A stretch of DNA of 59,805 nt from Pseudomonadota bacterium (GTDB lineage Bacteria; Pseudomonadota; Alphaproteobacteria; Azospirillales; Azospirillaceae): NCBI GenBank assembly GCA_023411035.1, contig JAEYPE010000240.1, positions 1 through 59,805 of the forward strand. The letters run 5' to 3'. Position numbers and translations under genes: made by a program. Positions 24,101 to 32,407 of this stretch are shown here, piece by piece. The first letter of the stretch is position 1, and every line of letters begins with the position of its first letter. The notes below the pieces were generated by a model that saw nothing but the letters and a program-made list of their open reading frames with translations, was not told the origin of the DNA and searched no databases.

Positions 24101-24850
24101 TCAGATCACCCGCGCGTCGGTCTTGAGCTTGTCGACCAGGGCGGCCACGTCGGCCACCTTGATGCCGGCCTTGCGTTTGGCCGGCTCGGCCACCGTCAGC
24201 GTTTTCAGCCGCGGCGCCACGTCCGCACCCAGTCTGTCCGGCGTGATGGTGTCCAGCGGCTTCTTCTTGGCCTTCATGATGTTCGGCAACGAGGCGTAGC
24301 GCGGCTCGTTCAGGCGCAGGTCGGCGGTGACCACGGCCGGGAGCGTCAGCTCGATGGTTTCCAGACCGCCGTCGATCTCGCGTGTCACGGTCAGCGCGCC
24401 GTCGCCCGGCACCACCTTCGAGGCGAAGGTGCCCTGCGGCCAACCCAGCAGGGCCGCCAGCATCTGGCCGGTCTGGTTGCAGTCGCCGTCGATGGCCTGC
24501 TTGCCGAGCAGCACGATCTGCGGCTGCTCCTTCTCGACCAGAGCCTTGAGCACTTTGGCGACGGCCAGCGGCTGCACCTCGGCGTCGGTCTGCACCAGGA
24601 TGGCGCGATCGGCGCCCATGGCAAGCGCGGTGCGCAGCGTCTCCTGCGCGGCCGCCGGGCCGATGGAGACGACGACCACCTCGGTGGCCTTGCCGCCCTC
24701 CTTGAGGCGAACCGCTTCCTCGACGGCGATCTCGTCGAAGGGGTTCATCGAGAACTTGACGTTGGCGGTCTCCACACCCGAGCCGTCCGCCTTCACGCGG
24801 ACCTTCACGTTGTAATCCACCACCCGCTTGACGGGCACCAGGACTTTCAT
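24101..24850 (-). CDS. etfB: Electron transfer flavoprotein beta subunit
   Basis: EtfB (FixA family), 249 residues: MKVLVPVKRVVDYNVKVRVK, NPFDEIAVEEAVRLKE, AMGADRAILVQTD, LLGKQAIDGDCNQTGQMLAALLGWPQGTFAS (AMP-binding and the docking region) and LPAVVTADLRLNEPRYASLPNIMKAKKKP, the ETF beta signature. With EtfA it shuttles electrons from acyl-CoA dehydrogenases to ETF-QO. Stop at 24101 is followed after 37 bases by the small ORF and then etfA. It reads 89 bp behind the 3' end of hsaF. Confidence 0.93.
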   Translation of the reverse strand: MKVLVPVKRVVDYNVKVRVKADGSGVETANVKFSMNPFDEIAVEEAVRLKEGGKATEVVVVSIGPAAAQETLRTALAMGADRAILVQTDAEVQPLAVAKVLKALVEKEQPQIVLLGKQAIDGDCNQTGQMLAALLGWPQGTFASKVVPGDGALTVTREIDGGLETIELTLPAVVTADLRLNEPRYASLPNIMKAKKKPLDTITPDRLGADVAPRLKTLTVAEPAKRKAGIKVADVAALVDKLKTDARVI

Positions 24851-24939
24851 AGGCTCTTCCGTTCCTCGTACCGGGCGCGTTGCCGGTCCGGCCGGCTGCG
24901 TGCCGGGCACCCGTTGGGGGGGCGCCCGGCGGATTCCGT

Positions 24940-25959
24940 TCAGGCCACCGGGGACCGCTCCTTGATCAGATCCAGAGCGACATCGACGATCATGTCCTCC
25001 TGCCCGCCGACCATCTTGCGCCGGCCGAGCTCGATCAGAATCTCGCGGGCGTCGATCCCGTAGGTCTGCGCCGCCTTCTCCGCATGCCGCAGGAAACTGG
25101 AGTAGACCCCGGCGTAGCCCAGAGACAGGCTCTCGCGGTCCACCCGCACCGGACGGTCCTGCAACGGCCGCACGAGGCTGTCGGCAGCATCCATCAGCCT
25201 GAAGAGATCGCAGCCGTGCTCGTAGCCCATGCGATCCAACACGGCGATCAACGCCTCCAGCGGCGCGTTTCCGGCACCCGCTCCCATACCGGCCAGCGAG
25301 CTGTCGACGCGCACCGCACCGTGCTGCACGCCCACGACCGCGTTGGCGACGCCAAGGGTGAGGTTGTGGTGCGTGTGGATGCCGACCTGCGTCTCGGGCT
25401 TCAGTGCCGCGCGGAATGCCTTGACGCGTTCCGCCGTATCTTCCATCAGCAGGGCGCCTGCGGAATCCACGACGTACACGCACTGTGCCCCGTAGCTCTC
25501 CATCAGCATCGCCTGCTCGACCAGCTTCTCGGTCGGGATCATGTGGGCCATCATCAGGAAGCCGACGGTGTCGAAGCCCAGCGAGCGGGCGTGCTCGATG
25601 TGCTGTCGGGAAACATCGGCCTCCGTGCAGTGCGTGGCGACGCGCACCGAGCGGGCGCCGGCCTCGTACGCCTCCCTCAGATCCTCCTTGGTGCCGATGC
25701 CGGGGATCAGCAGCACGGTGACCTTGGCGTGGGTCAGCACGCCGGCCACCGCGGAAATCCACTCGTGGTCGGTGTGCTTGCCGAAGCCGTAGTTGAAGGT
25801 GCCGCCGGCCAGCCCGTCGCCATGGCAAATCTCGATGGCATCCACCTTGGCGGCGTCCAGCGCCTTGGCGATGGTGGTCACCGTCTCGATGGAATACTGG
25901 TGGCGCAGCGCGTGCATACCGTCGCGCAGCGTCACGTCCTGGATGTACAGCTTGCCCAT
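24940..25959 (-). CDS. hsaF: 4-hydroxy-2-oxohexanoate aldolase HsaF
   Basis: Class II pyruvate-specific aldolase of the DmpG/MhpE family, 339 residues. TIM-barrel start IQDVTLRDGMHALRHQYSIE carries the catalytic Arg12, the metal-binding Asp13 and the base His16/His20; further landmarks are IEICHGDGLAGG, GIHTHHNLTLGVANA (metal His pair) and the C-terminal communication domain YSSFLRHAEKAAQTYGIDAREILIELGRRKMVGGQEDMI. Cleaves 4-hydroxy-2-oxohexanoate to pyruvate and propanal, channelled to HsaG. Start at 25959, 14 bp after hsaG. Confidence 0.92.
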   Translation of the reverse strand: MGKLYIQDVTLRDGMHALRHQYSIETVTTIAKALDAAKVDAIEICHGDGLAGGTFNYGFGKHTDHEWISAVAGVLTHAKVTVLLIPGIGTKEDLREAYEAGARSVRVATHCTEADVSRQHIEHARSLGFDTVGFLMMAHMIPTEKLVEQAMLMESYGAQCVYVVDSAGALLMEDTAERVKAFRAALKPETQVGIHTHHNLTLGVANAVVGVQHGAVRVDSSLAGMGAGAGNAPLEALIAVLDRMGYEHGCDLFRLMDAADSLVRPLQDRPVRVDRESLSLGYAGVYSSFLRHAEKAAQTYGIDAREILIELGRRKMVGGQEDMIVDVALDLIKERSPVA

Positions 25960-25973
25960 GCTCTGGCCCTCCC

Positions 25974-26927
25974 TCAGGCCTTTAAGGTGCGCTCGACCCA
26001 GCGGTCGGCGGTGGCCATGGCGGCCGAGGTCATGATGTCGAGGTTGCCCGCGTAGGCCGGCAGGTAGTGCGCCGCCCCCTCGACCTCGAGGAAGATCGAG
26101 GACTTCAGGCCCGAGAACTCGCCGTAGCCGGGGATGCGCAGCGGGTTGTTGTCGCCGATGCGCTCGAACTGGACCTTCTGCTTCAGGCGATAGCCGGGCA
26201 CGTAGCCCTGCACCTCCTTGACCATCGCCTCGACGGATGCCTCGACCTCCTCCGGCTCCGCGCCCTGGGAGAAGGTGAAGATGGTGTCGCGCATGATCAC
26301 CGGGGGCTCGGCCGGGTTCAGGATGATCACCGCCTTGCCCCGGGCCGCGCCGCCCACCGTTTCGATGGCGCGCGCCGTGGTCTCGGTGAACTCGTCGATG
26401 TTGGCGCGCGTGCCGGGCCCCGCCGAGCGCGAACTGACCGACGCCACGATCTCGGCGTAGGGCAGCGCCTTGGCCACGCGCTTGACCGCGTAGACCATGG
26501 GAATGGTGGCTTGCCCGCCGCAGGTCACCATGTTGACGTTCGGCTGGTCGAGATGGGCGTCCAGGTTGACCGGCGGCACCGTGTAGGGGCCGATGGCGGC
26601 CGGGGTCAGGTCGATCACCTGCTTGCCGGCGGCGACCGCGATCTCCGAATGCTTCTTGTGGGCGTAGGCCGAGGTGGCGTCGAACACCACCTTGATGTCC
26701 CGCCACTCCGGCATCGTCACCAGCCCGTCCATGCCTTCGGCGCAGGTGGTCACGCCCAGGCGCGCGGCGCGGGCAAGGCCGTCGGAGGCGGGGTCGATGC
26801 CTACCATGACGCCCATCTCCAGGTTGCGCGCGCTTCGCATGATCTTGATCATCAGGTCGGTGCCGATGTTGCCCGAGCCGACGATCGCTACCTTGACTTT
26901 GGCCAAAGCCACCTCCCGCAAATTCAT
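25974..26927 (-). CDS. hsaG: Acylating propanal/acetaldehyde dehydrogenase HsaG
   Basis: CoA-acylating aldehyde dehydrogenase, 317 residues: VKVAIVGSGNIGTDLMIKI NAD-binding start, GIDPASDGLARAARLGV, and the catalytic cysteine about residue 136 in MVTCGGQATIPMVYAV; then GPGTRANIDEFTETTARAI and LKSSIFLEVEGAAHYLPAYAGNLDIMTSAA. It converts the aldehyde from HsaF to propionyl-CoA, forming a tetrameric complex with it. The ATG at 26927 was chosen; an upstream ATG at 26957 adds ten non-family residues. A TTG six codons downstream is possible. Confidence 0.92.
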   Translation of the reverse strand: MNLREVALAKVKVAIVGSGNIGTDLMIKIMRSARNLEMGVMVGIDPASDGLARAARLGVTTCAEGMDGLVTMPEWRDIKVVFDATSAYAHKKHSEIAVAAGKQVIDLTPAAIGPYTVPPVNLDAHLDQPNVNMVTCGGQATIPMVYAVKRVAKALPYAEIVASVSSRSAGPGTRANIDEFTETTARAIETVGGAARGKAVIILNPAEPPVIMRDTIFTFSQGAEPEEVEASVEAMVKEVQGYVPGYRLKQKVQFERIGDNNPLRIPGYGEFSGLKSSIFLEVEGAAHYLPAYAGNLDIMTSAAMATADRWVERTLKA

Positions 26928-27160
26928 AACCGGACGTCGGCGCTTCCGAAACACCACGCTTCAGCCCGCCGTCAGCGACGCTAGATGATTTTTACGCAAT
27001 CAGTCAAGATAAACCGCGAAAATGCGCACGAACGCGGTATTATAGGCGCAGCGAGAAACGCAAAGCCCTGATTGGCGCGCCCGCTCACCGTTCGGCAAAC
27101 GCTACTCGATGACGAACTCCCCTGGCCGGTGGCTCGCGCCCTGACAGAAGGAAAGCCCCT
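26928..27160. promoter_or_regulatory. Divergent promoter region between hsaG and an SDR
   Basis: About 233 bp between genes that leave in opposite directions. The stretch 26985-27060 is AT-richer than the genes and includes short inverted words such as CGCGAAAATGCGCACGAACGCGG, but no clean consensus promoter can be named. GAAGGAAA sits eight bases before the SDR start. Confidence 0.35.
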
Positions 27161-27952
27161 ATGACGAAGGTTCTGCACGGACGCGTTGCCCTGGTGACCG
27201 GAGGTGGCCAGGGCGTCGGCCAGGGCATCGCCCGCGCTCTGGCCGAAGGCGGCGCACATGTGGTGGTCGCCCAGCGTCGCGCTGAGGAGGGGGAGCGCGA
27301 AGCCGCCGTCCTGCGCGACCGCTACGGAGCGCAGGCGTGCTTCGTCGCCGCCGACGTGACGATCCCGGAACAGGTGGACGCCATGATCGAGGCGGCGGTG
27401 CAACGCTTCGGCCGCCTCGACATCCTGGTCAACAACGCCGGAGCCAGCGTCCCGAAGCGCTTGGAAAACCACACCGATGCGGAGATGGCCGCGTCCTTCG
27501 ACCTGAACTACTGGGCGGTCTTCCGAGCGATGCGGGCGGCCTTCCCGATCATGAAGGCGCAGGGCTATGGGCGCATCATCAACCTGGGCTCGCTCAACGG
27601 CGTCAACGCCCACATGTTCACCGCCGCCTACAACGCCAGCAAGGAGGCAGTCCGTGCCCTGAGCCGCACCGCGGCGGTGGAGTGGGGGCCTTACGGCATC
27701 ACCGTGAACGTGATCTGCCCGTCATCCAGCAGCCCGCAGGCGGAGGAGTACTTCGCCGCCAACCCTGCAATGCTGCAGACGATCCTTCAGCAGGTTCCGG
27801 TTGGCCGCCTGGGCAGGGCGGAGCGCGATATCGGCTCGGTCGCGTTGTTCCTGGCCAGCGAAGGGGGCGGCTTCGTCACCGGCAACACGATCTTCGCCGA
27901 TGGCGGCGCCCACGTGAACGGAGTCGTGTGGCGGCCTGCCGTCGACGACTGA
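27161..27952 (+). CDS. SDR family oxidoreductase
   Basis: Classical SDR of 263 residues: TGGGQGVGQGIARALAEGG (about residues 13-31), DVTIPEQVDAMIEAAVQRFGRLDILVNNAGASVPK, and LNGVNAHMFTAAYNASKEAVRALSRTAAVEWG with catalytic Tyr/Lys (YNASK); C-terminal FVTGNTIFADGGAHVNG. A steroid hydroxyl dehydrogenase is plausible; no substrate motif can be read. Alone on the plus strand, ended by a strong hairpin at 27982-28023. Confidence 0.85.
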   Translation: MTKVLHGRVALVTGGGQGVGQGIARALAEGGAHVVVAQRRAEEGEREAAVLRDRYGAQACFVAADVTIPEQVDAMIEAAVQRFGRLDILVNNAGASVPKRLENHTDAEMAASFDLNYWAVFRAMRAAFPIMKAQGYGRIINLGSLNGVNAHMFTAAYNASKEAVRALSRTAAVEWGPYGITVNVICPSSSSPQAEEYFAANPAMLQTILQQVPVGRLGRAERDIGSVALFLASEGGGFVTGNTIFADGGAHVNGVVWRPAVDD

Positions 27953-27981
27953 GGGCAACGGCCCCATCCGGCGGTGTGCCG

Positions 27982-28023
27982 GCCCGCTCCCCCGCTCCGG
28001 CGCGCGGGAGCGGGGGAGCGGGC
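27982..28023. terminator. Strong GC hairpin between convergent SDR and aldo/keto reductase genes
   Basis: Perfect 17-bp arms GCCCGCTCCCCCGCTCC (27982-27998) and its reverse complement (28007-28023) with an eight-base loop. It lies between genes pointing at each other and can end both transcripts. No T run, as is common at this GC content. Confidence 0.75.
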
Positions 28024-28042
28024 ACCGCAGCGCCACGTCCGA

Positions 28043-29014
28043 TCAGGCGGCACGGAGCCGCCGCAGCTCCTCGGCGGAGAGGGTGAGGCTGCTCGCCGCG
28101 ACGCTGTCGGCGATCTGCTCCGGCTTGCTGGCGCCGATGATCGGGATGGTCGGCGCCGGCTGCGAGGTCAGGTAGGCCAGCGCCACGTCGTTCAGGCCGG
28201 CGCCGCGCTCCTCGGCCACCTGCTTGAGCACGGCGAAGCGGCGGCGGTTCGTGTCGTTGAGGTACATGGCCCGCAGGTCGTCGGGCAGCCCGGCCTCGCC
28301 GGCGGTCGCCAGCTTGGTGAAGAAGCCGCGGCTCTGCGCCGAATAGGGGATCATCGTGAGGCCTCCGGTGTGGAGCGCCTCATACCCGTCCTCGTAGTAG
28401 TAGCCGTAGCCGGAGGCGGCGGCCACCGCGCGGTCCGGCGCGGCCAGCCCCCAGAACGGCTGGCAGGCGACGAAGCCGTCATGACCGATGCTGCGAGCGT
28501 AGGCCTGGGCCTCGGTGATCCGCGCCACCGACCAGTTGGACGCACCGAAATACCGGATGCGGCCGGCCTGCTGGTGGGCGATCAGGGCGTCGATGACCGC
28601 GCCGACCGGCTGCGCCTCGTCGTCCATGTGCAGCCAGTACAGGTCGATCGTGTCGATCTGCAGGTGTTCGAGGCTTTCGCGCAGATCCTGCTCGATGTGG
28701 GCGGGGGTGACGCGCTTCTGGTAGTCGCCCGCGCGGATGTCGAAGAAGGCCCCCTTGGTGGCAATCACGATGTCGTCGCGCCGCTTCGTCTTCAGCCACG
28801 CGCCCACCGCGCGCTCGCTCGCTCCTTTCGGCGCATCGGGGATCCAATCGCCGTAGGAGCGCGCGGTGTCGACGAAGTTGCCGCCGAGTTCGGCGAAGCG
28901 GTCGAGCAGCGCGTTCGCCCGTCCCTGGTCGACGGCGGTGCCGAACATGTTGGTGCCGAAGCACAGCCGGCTGACCGCCAGCGTCGTCTTATGCAGAGGA
29001 ACCTTGGAGAGCAT
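28043..29014 (-). CDS. Aldo/keto reductase
   Basis: Aldo/keto reductase of 323 residues: MLSKVPLHKTTLAVSRLCFGTNMFG, the catalytic Asp/Tyr in NFVDTARSYGDWIPDAPKGASERAVG, Lys in VIATKGAFF, and His in LYWLHMDD, then GASNWSVARI and YLTSQPAPTIPIIGASKPEQIADS. NADPH-dependent reduction of an aldehyde or ketone; 3-oxosteroid reduction is possible in this context but not shown by the sequence. The ATG at 29014 has GAGG upstream; a TTG at 29023 would add three residues. It runs convergently to the SDR and shares strand with kshA. Confidence 0.87.
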   Translation of the reverse strand: MLSKVPLHKTTLAVSRLCFGTNMFGTAVDQGRANALLDRFAELGGNFVDTARSYGDWIPDAPKGASERAVGAWLKTKRRDDIVIATKGAFFDIRAGDYQKRVTPAHIEQDLRESLEHLQIDTIDLYWLHMDDEAQPVGAVIDALIAHQQAGRIRYFGASNWSVARITEAQAYARSIGHDGFVACQPFWGLAAPDRAVAAASGYGYYYEDGYEALHTGGLTMIPYSAQSRGFFTKLATAGEAGLPDDLRAMYLNDTNRRRFAVLKQVAEERGAGLNDVALAYLTSQPAPTIPIIGASKPEQIADSVAASSLTLSAEELRRLRAA

Positions 29015-29146
29015 TCTTCTCAACCTCGTGGTCCGGCGATGGCCGCGCAGGGTCCGTCGCCCTGATGGACGCCGTTCACGCCCCGCGCGGGGCGGCGGAG
29101 CGTGCGGGCGAATTCATTTGTGGGAACAGAAGGGGGGCGGCGGCGC

Positions 29147-30211
29147 TCAGGCCACCGCTTCCATGTGGGTCGGCATGCCGCGAACGGGATGGGTGCCGTT
29201 GGCCAGCGACTGGAACTTCTCCGCGTCGGCGCGCGGGTTGTAGAACTGCTTGTACCACAGGCGCAGCTTCGAGAAGGCGCCGTCGCCCGGGACGGCCAGC
29301 GGCGTGATGCAGGCGCGCTTGTTCCCCCAGATCTCGAAGTCCTGGGCCAGAGCCGCCAGCGCGCCGGCCTGCGCCTGGCGGGCCGCCGGCAGGTCATCCG
29401 GCGTGGCGATCGCCTTGCCGGAGTTCACCAGCAGGCCGTGCCAGGCCATCAGCGAACCATCGTCCACCGGCGTGTGGGCGATGTACATGATGGCGCTGGC
29501 CTCGTTGTAGTAGGACAGCAGGATGCCGGGGCCGGTGTAGAAGGTATCGGTCTCCAGGATGAAGCCCGGCATCAAAGTGCGGTGCGGCGCGCCCTGGTAC
29601 TGCCGTAACACGATCCCGTTGATCTCGTTGCGGAAGTATACCGGCGGGCCGCCGTGCGTCGGGCCCAGGTGGCCGACGTCGGCCATGTTGTCGACGATCT
29701 CCTGCGGATGGCAGGGCAGCATGCCGAGGTGGTCGATCGCCCAGTGCACGTAGGCGGGGTTCTCCCATTCCGGGATGACCGGAAGGTCGAAGTCCGGCTC
29801 GCCCCCTTCGGGATCGTGCCAGGTGAAGAGGCAGCCGTACTTCTCCTGCAGCGTCCAGGTGCCGACCTTCGCCGAGGGCGGGATTTTGCCCTGGAGGTAG
29901 GGGATGTGGTTGCAGTGTCCGTCCGGCCCGAACCGCCACGCGTGGTAGGGGCAGCGGATCGATTCGCCCTCGACGTGCTGGTTGTCCTTGATGACATAGG
30001 ACGTCGTGTTCTTCGCCAGATGGGTGCCCATGTGCGGGCAGTAGGCGTCGATCATGTAGGCGCGGCCGCTCTCGCCCCGGTAGAGGACGAGATCCTGGCC
30101 GAAGAAGCGCACGGCCTTCGGCACCGACGTGACCTCCGCCGCCTCAGCGACCATGAACCACCCGCGCGGAAAGGTGAACGGCCCCAACCCATACTCCGCA
30201 GTTCCTGCCAT
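29147..30211 (-). CDS. kshA: 3-ketosteroid 9-alpha-hydroxylase oxygenase, KshA type
   Basis: Rieske non-heme iron oxygenase, 354 residues. The 2Fe-2S cluster is bound by Cys58-x-His60 (YCPHMGTH) and Cys87-x2-His90 (RCPYHAWRF); the mononuclear iron site shows DNMADVGHLGPTHG with Asp178, His181, His186. KshA hydroxylates C9 of 4-ene-3-oxo steroids, opening ring B together with KstD. Start: GGGAGG lies six bases before the ATG at 30211; longer frames to 30571 run through the divergent kstD promoter. No KshB reductase is in the window. Divergent from kstD across 193 bp. Confidence 0.88.
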   Translation of the reverse strand: MAGTAEYGLGPFTFPRGWFMVAEAAEVTSVPKAVRFFGQDLVLYRGESGRAYMIDAYCPHMGTHLAKNTTSYVIKDNQHVEGESIRCPYHAWRFGPDGHCNHIPYLQGKIPPSAKVGTWTLQEKYGCLFTWHDPEGGEPDFDLPVIPEWENPAYVHWAIDHLGMLPCHPQEIVDNMADVGHLGPTHGGPPVYFRNEINGIVLRQYQGAPHRTLMPGFILETDTFYTGPGILLSYYNEASAIMYIAHTPVDDGSLMAWHGLLVNSGKAIATPDDLPAARQAQAGALAALAQDFEIWGNKRACITPLAVPGDGAFSKLRLWYKQFYNPRADAEKFQSLANGTHPVRGMPTHMEAVA

Positions 30212-30404
30212 GACGGCCTCCCTCAGCGATTTGTGCGATTTACCTGTTGTCTGCGATGCTAACACGGATTTTTTCTTCGCGAAATACGATTTCCATAGGC
30301 AGCAATCCGCAATTTGCGTATTTTTGATCCAGGCAAATCGCCTCTTCCGCCGATCTTTCGCATCGGGCGGGCGGGCGAAGACACACGCGGCAAGCGGGGA
30401 CGTG
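30212..30404. promoter_or_regulatory. Divergent kshA-kstD promoter region
   Basis: AT-rich 193-bp spacer between the two ring B-opening genes. It contains the inverted words AAATACG (30282-30288) and CGTATTT (30317-30323), 28 bp apart, each followed or preceded by ATTTG/CAAAT-like tracts, and a repeated GCGATTT motif near 30223 and 30233. These are candidate operator half-sites for a regulator shared by kshA and kstD; no match to the AAGTRAG palindrome was found here. Confidence 0.4.
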
Positions 30405-32105
30405 ATGAGCGGGGATCGAGCCTGGGATAGGGACGTCGATGTTCTGGTGGTGGGGTCCGGCGCGGGCGGGTTGCTGGCGGCGGTGGTCGCCGCGCACCGC
30501 CACGCCGAGGTGCTCGTGATCGAGAAGAGCGATGAGTACGGCGGCACCTCGGCCACGTCGGGCGGCGGCATCTGGATCCCGAACAGCCCGCTCGCCCCGC
30601 CGGACCTGCACCAGGACAGTCCGGAGGACGCGTTCCGTTACATCCGCCAGCTCAGCGACGCCAGCATACCGGACGAGAACATCCGCGCTTATGTGCAGTG
30701 GGCGCCGGAGATGCTGCGCTGGCTTACCGACAACACCCCGGTGCGCTATCAGAGCCTGCCGTACATCGACTACCACGCCGAGGTTCCCGGCGGTAAGCTG
30801 GGCTACCGCACACATCTGCCGGAGCCGATGGACGGCCGCCTGCTCGGCCGCGACATGCTGGACCTGCGGCCAACGTCGCCGGCGGCCAGCCTGTTCGGCA
30901 TCATCAACTGGCAGCTGTCGGAAACCTTTGCGCTCCTGTTCCGGCCCAAGGGGTGGGTGCGCACCGCCGCGCACATGGTCGCCCGCTATTACGGCGACCT
31001 GCCGCATCGCTTCCGCTCCCGCAAAGACCGTTTCCTGACGCTCGGCACCGCGCTCATCGGCGGTCTCCGGCTGGCGGCGAAGCAGCGGGGAATCCCGCTC
31101 TGGCTGCGCACCCGTCTGCTGGAATTGGTCGCGGAAGAGGGGCGGGTGGTCGGTGCGGTGGTGCAGCAAGGCAGCCGCACATTGCGCATCCGCGTCCGCC
31201 GTGGCGTTGTGCTGGCGGCGGGCGGCTTCGAGCGGAACCCGGAGATGCGCGCGCAGCACATGCCCGCGGTCCCCGTCCCGACAGTGAGCGGCTCGCAGGA
31301 GAACAACACCGGCGATTCCATCCGCGCGGCGACGGCGATCGGTGCGGCGACGATGAACCTGCACATGGCGTGGTGGGCTCCGGTGTTCTCGATCCCCGGC
31401 GAGACCCGTGGCCGTCTGTCCACCATCGAGCGGGCGCTGCCCGGCTGCATCCTGGTGAACCAGGCGGGCCGCCGCTATTTGAACGAGGCGGCGTCCTATC
31501 ACGTGGTCGGGCGCCAGATGATCGACGCCGACCGGCCGGACGCCCGCACCATCCCGTCCTGGCTGGTGTTCGACGCCACCTATCGGCGCACCTACCCGGT
31601 CGGGCCCATCCTGCCGCTCCTCCCGGACTGGGCGCTCGGGGCACCGCTGCGCGCCATCCTCAAGAAGGCGCCCACTCTCGACGGGCTGGCCCGCGCCATG
31701 GGCGTGCCGGCAGCCGCGCTCCGGGAGACGGTGGGCCGTTTCAACACCGGCGCGCGTCAGGGCGTCGATCCGGAGTTCGGCCGCGGCGCCCAGGCCTACG
31801 ACCGGATGTTCGGTGATCAGCGCGTCCAGCCCAACCCGTCGCTCGGCCCCATCCAGACGGCGCCCTTTTACGCCATTCCGATGCATCCCGGCGACATCGG
31901 CACCTGCGGCGGTCTGAAGACCAACGCCGACGCCCAGGTGCTGGGAACGAACGGTCTGCCCATCGCCGGCCTCTACGCTGTCGGCAACAACGCGGCCTCC
32001 GTCATGGGTGGCAGCTATCCCGGCGCGGGCTCGACGCTGGGGCCGGCGATGACGTTCGGCTTCGTGGCCGCCCGGCACGCGACCGGCGCCAACGCCCCGG
32101 CCTGA
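30405..32105 (+). CDS. kstD: 3-ketosteroid delta1-dehydrogenase, KstD/TesH
   Basis: FAD-dependent dehydrogenase of 566 residues. Flavin-binding VDVLVVGSGAGGLLAAVVAA (GSGAGG, residues 17-22), substrate cavity GGTSATSGGGIWIPNSP, C-terminal YAVGNNAASVMGGSYPGAGSTLGPAMTFG, where Tyr538 and Gly542 sit in the SYPGAG element expected of KstD. It introduces the C1-C2 double bond so that, with 9-alpha-hydroxylation by KshA, ring B opens spontaneously. The start at ATG 30405 was set by homology to the flavin domain; an in-frame open stretch to 30129 overlaps kshA and is unlikely. Confidence 0.9.
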   Translation: MSGDRAWDRDVDVLVVGSGAGGLLAAVVAAHRHAEVLVIEKSDEYGGTSATSGGGIWIPNSPLAPPDLHQDSPEDAFRYIRQLSDASIPDENIRAYVQWAPEMLRWLTDNTPVRYQSLPYIDYHAEVPGGKLGYRTHLPEPMDGRLLGRDMLDLRPTSPAASLFGIINWQLSETFALLFRPKGWVRTAAHMVARYYGDLPHRFRSRKDRFLTLGTALIGGLRLAAKQRGIPLWLRTRLLELVAEEGRVVGAVVQQGSRTLRIRVRRGVVLAAGGFERNPEMRAQHMPAVPVPTVSGSQENNTGDSIRAATAIGAATMNLHMAWWAPVFSIPGETRGRLSTIERALPGCILVNQAGRRYLNEAASYHVVGRQMIDADRPDARTIPSWLVFDATYRRTYPVGPILPLLPDWALGAPLRAILKKAPTLDGLARAMGVPAAALRETVGRFNTGARQGVDPEFGRGAQAYDRMFGDQRVQPNPSLGPIQTAPFYAIPMHPGDIGTCGGLKTNADAQVLGTNGLPIAGLYAVGNNAASVMGGSYPGAGSTLGPAMTFGFVAARHATGANAPA

Positions 32106-32135
32106 CACCGGGGCGTCGCTGGAGGAGGGCGGGGT

Positions 32136-32381
32136 ATGGACCTGTCGCCGCACGCGTGCCGGGAGGCGCGGAGGCCGCCGGGTTGGTCCAGGCTGGAGAT
32201 GCCGCGGCGCATCAGGCTCGCCTACAGCACCATCCGGCATTTCGGGACCGGCGCGCGGGCGACGGCGGAAACCCGGCGCCGGCTGCGCCTCGCGTTCGAG
32301 GCCGCCAGCGCCGGGTTCCTTCGCGATTCCGCGGACGGGCTCGCCGTCCGCCTGCGTCCGGTGGATCACGGGCTCACCTGA
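32136..32381 (+). CDS. Small hypothetical protein downstream of kstD
   Basis: 81-codon frame MDLSPHACREARRPPGWSRLEM, Arg-rich, no recognised domain. It starts 30 bp after kstD on the same strand, with GGAGG-like bases (GGAGGAGGGCGGGGT) in front, and ends 26 bp before the convergent flavin oxidoreductase. Could be a real small gene or chance; codon composition does not decide. Confidence 0.3.
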   Translation: MDLSPHACREARRPPGWSRLEMPRRIRLAYSTIRHFGTGARATAETRRRLRLAFEAASAGFLRDSADGLAVRLRPVDHGLT

Positions 32382-32407
32382 GCGCGCATGACGGAAACCA
32401 CGTCCGC

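Noticed and set aside
24101..25828. Long minus-strand frame of 575 codons upstream of etfB
   Set aside because: Only its last 249 codons are EtfB; the rest reads out of frame through hsaF and is Arg/Gly/Ala-rich noise. The true start is the ATG at 24850.
27982..28023. Large GC palindrome as a transposon end
   Set aside because: It lies precisely between two convergent genes, with no flanking repeat or transposase, so a bidirectional terminator is the simpler reading.
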